DNA of 9,001 bases from DAOTTI01 sp034437795 (GTDB lineage Bacteria > Chloroflexota > UBA11872 > UBA12225), in assembly GCA_034437795.1 (NCBI GenBank), contig DAOTTI010000292.1, positions 1 through 9,001 of the forward strand. The letters run 5' to 3'. A program made the translations under genes and the position numbers. This document shows positions 6,395-9,001 of the stretch, one piece after another; within the stretch, counting starts at the first letter, position 1; each line of letters begins with the position of its first letter. The notes beneath the pieces are model-generated. The model did not search any database. It was not told the DNA's origin and saw nothing but the letters and a program-made list of their open reading frames with translations.

Positions 6395-6423
6395 ATCATA
6401 CGCCCGGCGCGCGACAGAATCAA
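6395..6423 (-). promoter_or_regulatory. Sigma-70-like promoter for the propeller/VOC operon
   Basis: On the minus strand there is TTGATT (6418-6423), a 17-nt spacer, and TATGAT (6395-6400). The -10 matches TATAAT in five of six positions and the -35 matches TTGACA in four of six, with ideal spacing in DNA that is otherwise very GC-rich. Transcription should begin near 6388, leaving a leader of about 108 nt before the GTG at 6279. Operator-like palindromes lie on both sides. Confidence 0.62.
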
Positions 6424-6443
6424 GGGCCGCCGCGGGGAGAGCC

Positions 6444-6455
6444 GAACATCTGTTC
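6444..6455. promoter_or_regulatory. Palindromic operator GAAC-ATCT-GTTC
   Basis: This 12-bp palindrome is the exact reverse complement of the one in front of drrA (8702-8713), so the two sites are identical. It lies about 20 nt upstream of the -35 and is centred 67 bp from the site at 6377-6388, compatible with two dimers acting on one promoter. Confidence 0.6.
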
Positions 6456-6550
6456 TGGCCTGCCGTTAGCCATACCAACGACGGATCTCCCCCAAAGTTG
6501 CGCCGGGCCGCTGCACGGCCGCACGGCCTGGCCAGCCCCAACATCCACCA

Positions 6551-6687
6551 GCGCCGCCCTCACCCCAGCCCGCACTTCCCGCCGGACACGTCCCTTCTCC
6601 CTTAATGGGAGCGACGAGCCCCGTCTCCCTTTTGGGGTGAGGGATGCTTCGTCCACTCTCCCATAGGGAGAGGGTGAGGGCGGCGCC
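6551..6687. repeat. Inverted-repeat-bounded cluster of palindromic repeats, cluster 3
   Basis: A perfect 15-bp inverted repeat (gcgccgccctcaccc at 6551-6565 and its complement at 6672-6686) encloses about 106 nt. Inside are three palindromic units: CTCCCTTAATGGGAG, CTCCCTTTTGGGGTGAGGGA, and CTCTCCC-ATA-GGGAGAG (6656-6672, a perfect 7-bp stem) followed by GGTGAGGGC. The cluster lies directly downstream of the drrB-like stop, where it could slow or end transcription or protect the 3' end. No U-tract follows the stem on the minus strand, so it is not a classical terminator. Confidence 0.6.
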
Positions 6688-6703
6688 TGGTCATGAATGC
6701 CCG

Positions 6704-7642
6704 CTAGCGGCTCATCGAGCGGTAGCGCCACACCGCCAGGGGCGCGAATACGGCGAGCAGCACGGCCACCCAGATGAGGGTGAGCAGGATCGGGTGCTCG
6801 GCCGCAAAGCCCTGGGCGGCATACGGGTTCGGGTTGCCCCACAACTGGCGTGTGGCCGCGGTCAGGGCGCTGGTGGGGTTCCACTCGGCGATGGGCCGCA
6901 GCCACCACGGCAAGGTCTGCGGCGGCACGAAGACGTTGGACAGGAAGGTCAGCGGGAAGAGCACCGTGAAGGCGACCTGGTTGGCCACCTCCACCGTCGG
7001 CACCATGGTCGCCAGCCACACGCCGATCCAGGACATGGCGAAGGTGAACAGGAGCAGCAGGGCCACGCCGGCCAGGAACTCCCCCGCGCCGGTGTGGACC
7101 CGCCAGCCCACGGCCAGTCCGGAGAGCATCAGCACCACCAGGATCCCGCCGTTGTAGACGACGTCGGACAGGGTGCGGCCGCTGAGCACGGCGGAGCGGG
7201 CCATCGGCAGCGAGCGGAAGCGGTCGATGATGCCCTTGTTGATGTCGTCGGTCATGCCGACGGCGGTGGTGGCGGCGGCGAAGATGACGGTCTGGGCGAA
7301 GATGCCCGGCATGAGGAACTCGCGGTAGGAGCCGCCTTCCGGCAGCGGGATCGCCCCGCCGAACACAAACGCGAAGAGCAGCACGAACATAATGGACTGC
7401 AGGACGGCGAAGATCGCCAGCTCCGGGATGCGCGGCACGCGCTTGAGGTTGCGCCAGGCGATCACCAGGCCGTCGGCCAGCGTCTGGCGGAGACCGCCTT
7501 TCGGGGCTGGGACGCTCGCCGCGCGGCGCGTCGGGCTCGTGCTGCGGTCGCCCCTGAAGCCTGCGGGGGAGCCTCCCACCCGCTGCCGCCCATCGTTACG
7601 CCAGTTGCCGTACCGTTCGCTATGCCGTTTCGTCGTCGTCAT
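6704..7642 (-). CDS. ABC-2 type exporter permease, DrrB family
   Basis: This 312-residue integral membrane protein starts at an ATG with GGAGG 5 nt upstream. A polar, Arg-rich cytoplasmic N-terminus of about 50 residues precedes six predicted membrane helices (roughly 74-95, 111-130, 163-181, 191-213, 221-240 and 284-305). The stretch after the second helix, GMTDDINKGIIDRFRSLPMA (129-148), is the cytoplasmic coupling-helix signature of DrrB-type ABC-2 permeases. PWWLRPIAEWNPTSALTAATR (split at about 245-265) is the conserved segment before the last helix. It would form a dimer that exports a hydrophobic compound, powered by the ATPase encoded 33 nt upstream. DrrB proper exports daunorubicin in Streptomyces; the substrate here is unknown and no biosynthetic genes are in view. 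Family assignment is firm. Confidence 0.93.
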   Translation of the reverse strand: MTTTKRHSERYGNWRNDGRQRVGGSPAGFRGDRSTSPTRRAASVPAPKGGLRQTLADGLVIAWRNLKRVPRIPELAIFAVLQSIMFVLLFAFVFGGAIPLPEGGSYREFLMPGIFAQTVIFAAATTAVGMTDDINKGIIDRFRSLPMARSAVLSGRTLSDVVYNGGILVVLMLSGLAVGWRVHTGAGEFLAGVALLLLFTFAMSWIGVWLATMVPTVEVANQVAFTVLFPLTFLSNVFVPPQTLPWWLRPIAEWNPTSALTAATRQLWGNPNPYAAQGFAAEHPILLTLIWVAVLLAVFAPLAVWRYRSMSR

Positions 7643-7675
7643 GTGCTCCTCCAGGGATCTCCGCCTGTAGGGATC

Positions 7676-8686
7676 TCAGCCCGCCAGAGCGGGCGTGGTA
7701 TGGCCGGCGCCGGCCGGCGCGCGGCCGTTGGCCTCGACCGCGGCGCCGTGGCCGGTGAGGGCGAGGAAGACGTCGTCCAGCGTCGGCCGGCGTAGGGCGA
7801 TGTCGTCGATGGCGATGGCGGCCTCGTCGAGGTCGCGCACGACCTGGACCAGGCGCTGCGCCCCGCCATTGGCCGGCACCGTCAGCCGGCGCGTGTGCTC
7901 GTCCACGTTGAAATCGCCGTCGCAAACGCGCGCCAGCAGCGCGGCCGCGCGAGCGATGTCCGAGCGGTCGCGCACGACGACCTCGATGCGCTCGCCGCCG
8001 ACCTGGGCCTTCAGCTCGTCGGCGGTGCCGCGGGCAATGATGCGGCCGGCATCCACCACGGCGATGCTGTCCGCCAGCTCGTCAGCCTCCTCGAGGTACT
8101 GGGTGGTCAGCAGCAGCGTCGTGCCTTGGCGCACCCGTTCGCGGATGACGTCCCACATCGCCAGCCGGCTCCGCGGGTCGAGCCCCGTGGTGGGTTCATC
8201 CAGGAAGAGCACCTGCGGCCGGCCGGTCAGGGCGCTGGCCAGATCGAGCCGGCGCCGCATGCCCCCTGAGTAGGTCTTCACCGTCCGGTCCGCGGCCCCG
8301 GCCAGGGCGAACTGCTCCAGTAGCTCGTCCGCGCGGCGCCGCGCCTCAGCCGGCGACAGCTGGTACAGCCGGCCAAACATGACCAGGTTCTCGCGGCCGG
8401 TCAGGTTCTCGTCCACCGCCGCGTACTGGCCGGAGAGGCCAATGATCGATCGGATCTGCTGCGCCTGGCGGACGACGTCCAAGCCGGCGACCGTGGCGCG
8501 CCCCGCGTCGGGGCGCAGGAGGGTGGCCAGGATCCGCACCGTCGTCGTCTTGCCGGCCCCGTTCGGGCCAAGGAGCCCGAGCACGCTGCCTTCGGGGACG
8601 GTGAGGTCAAGCCCGTCGAGAGCCCGCACCTCCCCCGCCCGCGACCGATAGCGCTTCACCAGACCTTCGGCCGTGATCACGTTCAT
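7676..8686 (-). CDS. ABC transporter ATP-binding protein, DrrA family
   Basis: This 336-residue cytoplasmic ATPase is the first gene of the exporter pair. Its motifs are Walker A GPNGAGKTT (40-48), Q-loop Gln at about 87 (SGQYAAVDENLTGREN), signature YSGGMRRRLD (139-148), Walker B VLFLDEP (159-165) and D-loop GLDPRSR. The switch position reads LLTTQYLEEAD (192-202), with Gln in place of the usual H-loop His, as is usual in DrrA-type subunits. The C-terminal region ends with RRPTLDDVFLALTGH (about 299-313), the DrrA family hallmark, then an Ala/Gly-rich tail. The ATG at 8686 has only a weak GAG-type ribosome site, but the protein begins with the usual strand (MNVITAEGLVKRY). It couples ATP hydrolysis to the DrrB-like permease. 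A 12-bp palindrome sits 16 nt upstream of the start, so expression is probably repressible. Confidence 0.94.
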   Translation of the reverse strand: MNVITAEGLVKRYRSRAGEVRALDGLDLTVPEGSVLGLLGPNGAGKTTTVRILATLLRPDAGRATVAGLDVVRQAQQIRSIIGLSGQYAAVDENLTGRENLVMFGRLYQLSPAEARRRADELLEQFALAGAADRTVKTYSGGMRRRLDLASALTGRPQVLFLDEPTTGLDPRSRLAMWDVIRERVRQGTTLLLTTQYLEEADELADSIAVVDAGRIIARGTADELKAQVGGERIEVVVRDRSDIARAAALLARVCDGDFNVDEHTRRLTVPANGGAQRLVQVVRDLDEAAIAIDDIALRRPTLDDVFLALTGHGAAVEANGRAPAGAGHTTPALAG

Positions 8687-8701
8687 ACGCCACTCGCTTT
8701 C

Positions 8702-8713
8702 GAACAGATGTTC
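8702..8713. promoter_or_regulatory. Palindromic operator GAAC-AGAT-GTTC in front of drrA
   Basis: This palindrome, with CGAAC on its left side, fits the Gram-positive LexA box CGAACRNRYGTTYG except for the last base. It lies between the likely transcription start and the ATG at 8686, a repression position. The identical site recurs at 6444-6455. Confidence 0.62.
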
Positions 8714-8724
8714 AAGGTTCTGTT

Positions 8725-8733
8725 ATGGTAGCA
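8725..8733 (-). promoter_or_regulatory. Possible extended -10 promoter of drrAB
   Basis: The minus strand reads TGCTACCAT, matching the TGnTAnnnT extended -10 pattern, 11 nt before the operator. No good -35 lies at 17 nt; the nearby TTGACG (8738-8743) is too close. A weak assignment. Confidence 0.3.
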
Positions 8734-8809
8734 CCGCCGTCAAGACCCACCCCGCAGCGCGTCCACGGCGCAGCTTGTCGGATCGCGGCGCCATGCAGGT
8801 ACCAACGTA

Positions 8810-8821
8810 GAACAGATGTCC
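8810..8821. promoter_or_regulatory. Degenerate second operator GAAC-AGAT-GTCC
   Basis: It differs from the 8702-8713 site by one base. The match continues beyond the palindrome: 8702-8722 and 8810-8830 agree at 18 of 21 positions as a direct repeat. It may be an auxiliary site for drrAB or serve a divergent gene to the right. Confidence 0.45.
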
Positions 8822-8857
8822 AAGTTTCGGACCGTTCATTGGCGGCCGCGCGGCCTC

Positions 8858-8960
8858 CCCAAAGGGGGCGAGCGCACTCTCAGGCCTGTGACTTGGCATG
8901 GCCCTCCCCCCGTACGGGAGTTTCCTCTCGCACAGGGAGAGGGCGAGGGTGAGGGCGCCG
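8858..8960 (+). repeat. GGGAGAGGGTGAGGG-type palindromic repeats, cluster 4
   Basis: Three units are visible: CTCCCCAAAGGGGGCGAG near 8858, CCCTCCCCCCGTACGGGAG near 8902-8920, and CTCTCGCACAGGGAGAGGGCGAGGGTGAGGGCGCC near 8925-8958. The last keeps the full tail in the same orientation as the other clusters. Confidence 0.6.
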
Positions 8961-9001
8961 CTCGTGAACCATCCAGGCCAGGGGCTGGCTCACCCTCCTA
9001 G

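Larger units (their letters stand above)
6280..6703. other. 424-nt non-coding region between drrB-like and propeller 2 genes
   Basis: No frame here looks coding. From the propeller 2 side it holds a leader of about 108 nt, GC-rich with several short palindromes; then a GAAC-N4-GTTC palindrome, a -10 and -35 pair, and a second palindrome; then about 95 nt (6456-6550) in which I see nothing beyond GC-rich dyads; and finally a repeat cluster (6551-6687) ending 17 nt beyond the drrB-like stop. Confidence 0.6.
8687..9001. other. 315-nt non-coding region upstream of drrA-like gene
   Basis: Nothing in this stretch looks coding on either strand. It holds the operator and putative promoter next to drrA, a degenerate second operator about 108 bp upstream, and a palindromic repeat cluster at the right edge. 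DNA at 8734-8809 shows a TTGACG on the minus strand (8738-8743) but no -10 at the right distance. A divergent gene, for instance a regulator, may begin beyond the window. Confidence 0.5.

Noticed and set aside
6656..6672. Intrinsic terminator for drrAB
   Set aside because: The 7-bp stem is perfect but no U-rich run follows on the minus strand; it belongs to the dispersed palindromic repeat family.
6644..7795. Long open plus-strand frame (383 codons) across the exporter genes
   Set aside because: It is antisense to the well-supported drrB-like gene, and its His/Gly/Gln-rich composition is what reverse reading of GC-rich coding DNA gives.
8725..8952. Short plus-strand frames at the right edge
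   Set aside because: They are Arg/Pro-rich, lack ribosome sites, and run through operator and repeat DNA.

Overview
The window is very GC-rich bacterial DNA with compact genes. I read it as Chloroflexota, with moderate confidence and no rRNA or marker gene to prove it. The reasons are the secreted protein built from GYPIS/RFQR modules with a long Thr/Pro/Ala tail, the DUF4349 protein, the paired six-Asp-box propellers, the DrrAB-type exporter, and intergenic DNA full of two short dispersed repeats: a 7-bp RGTTCAA unit and a CTCTCCC/GGGAGAGGGTGAGGG palindrome.

Layout. At the left edge (2-1306, plus strand) is the 3' part of a probable surface protein that runs off the window. Everything after it is on the minus strand. 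It converges on a DUF4349 membrane protein (1464-2669) across a 157-nt gap holding two inverted copies of the heptad repeat, which can form an 18-bp stem. Then come a MoaD/ThiS-like beta-grasp protein ending in Gly-Gly (2886-3149), a VOC/glyoxalase-fold protein (3380-3820), and two tandem paralogous BNR/Asp-box beta-propellers (3867-5063 and 5092-6279). Last is a two-gene ABC-2 exporter of the DrrA/DrrB type (drrB-like 6704-7642, drrA-like 7676-8686). Transcription on the minus strand runs drrA-drrB, then propeller 2, propeller 1, VOC, MoaD-like, DUF4349.

Regulation. The clearest signal is a shared palindrome, GAAC-N4-GTTC. It occurs at 6377-6388 and 6444-6455, around a good sigma-70-like promoter (TTGATT, 17-nt spacer, TATGAT) in front of propeller 2. 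It occurs again at 8702-8713 just in front of drrA, with a one-mismatch copy at 8810-8821. This matches the LexA box of Gram-positive bacteria and Dehalococcoides, but could equally be the operator of a local repressor outside the window. It suggests that the exporter and the propeller/VOC operon respond to the same signal.

How the genes may work together. Two cytoplasmic Asp-box propellers, a VOC protein and a Gly-Gly-ending carrier sit beside a co-regulated exporter. No substrate can be read from the sequence. The propeller plus beta-grasp pairing, with a Cys-rich possible metal site inserted into one propeller, is the best candidate here for an uncharacterised system. Three of the minus-strand gaps and the right edge of the window hold the palindromic repeats. 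I see no tRNA, rRNA, CRISPR array or transposase.
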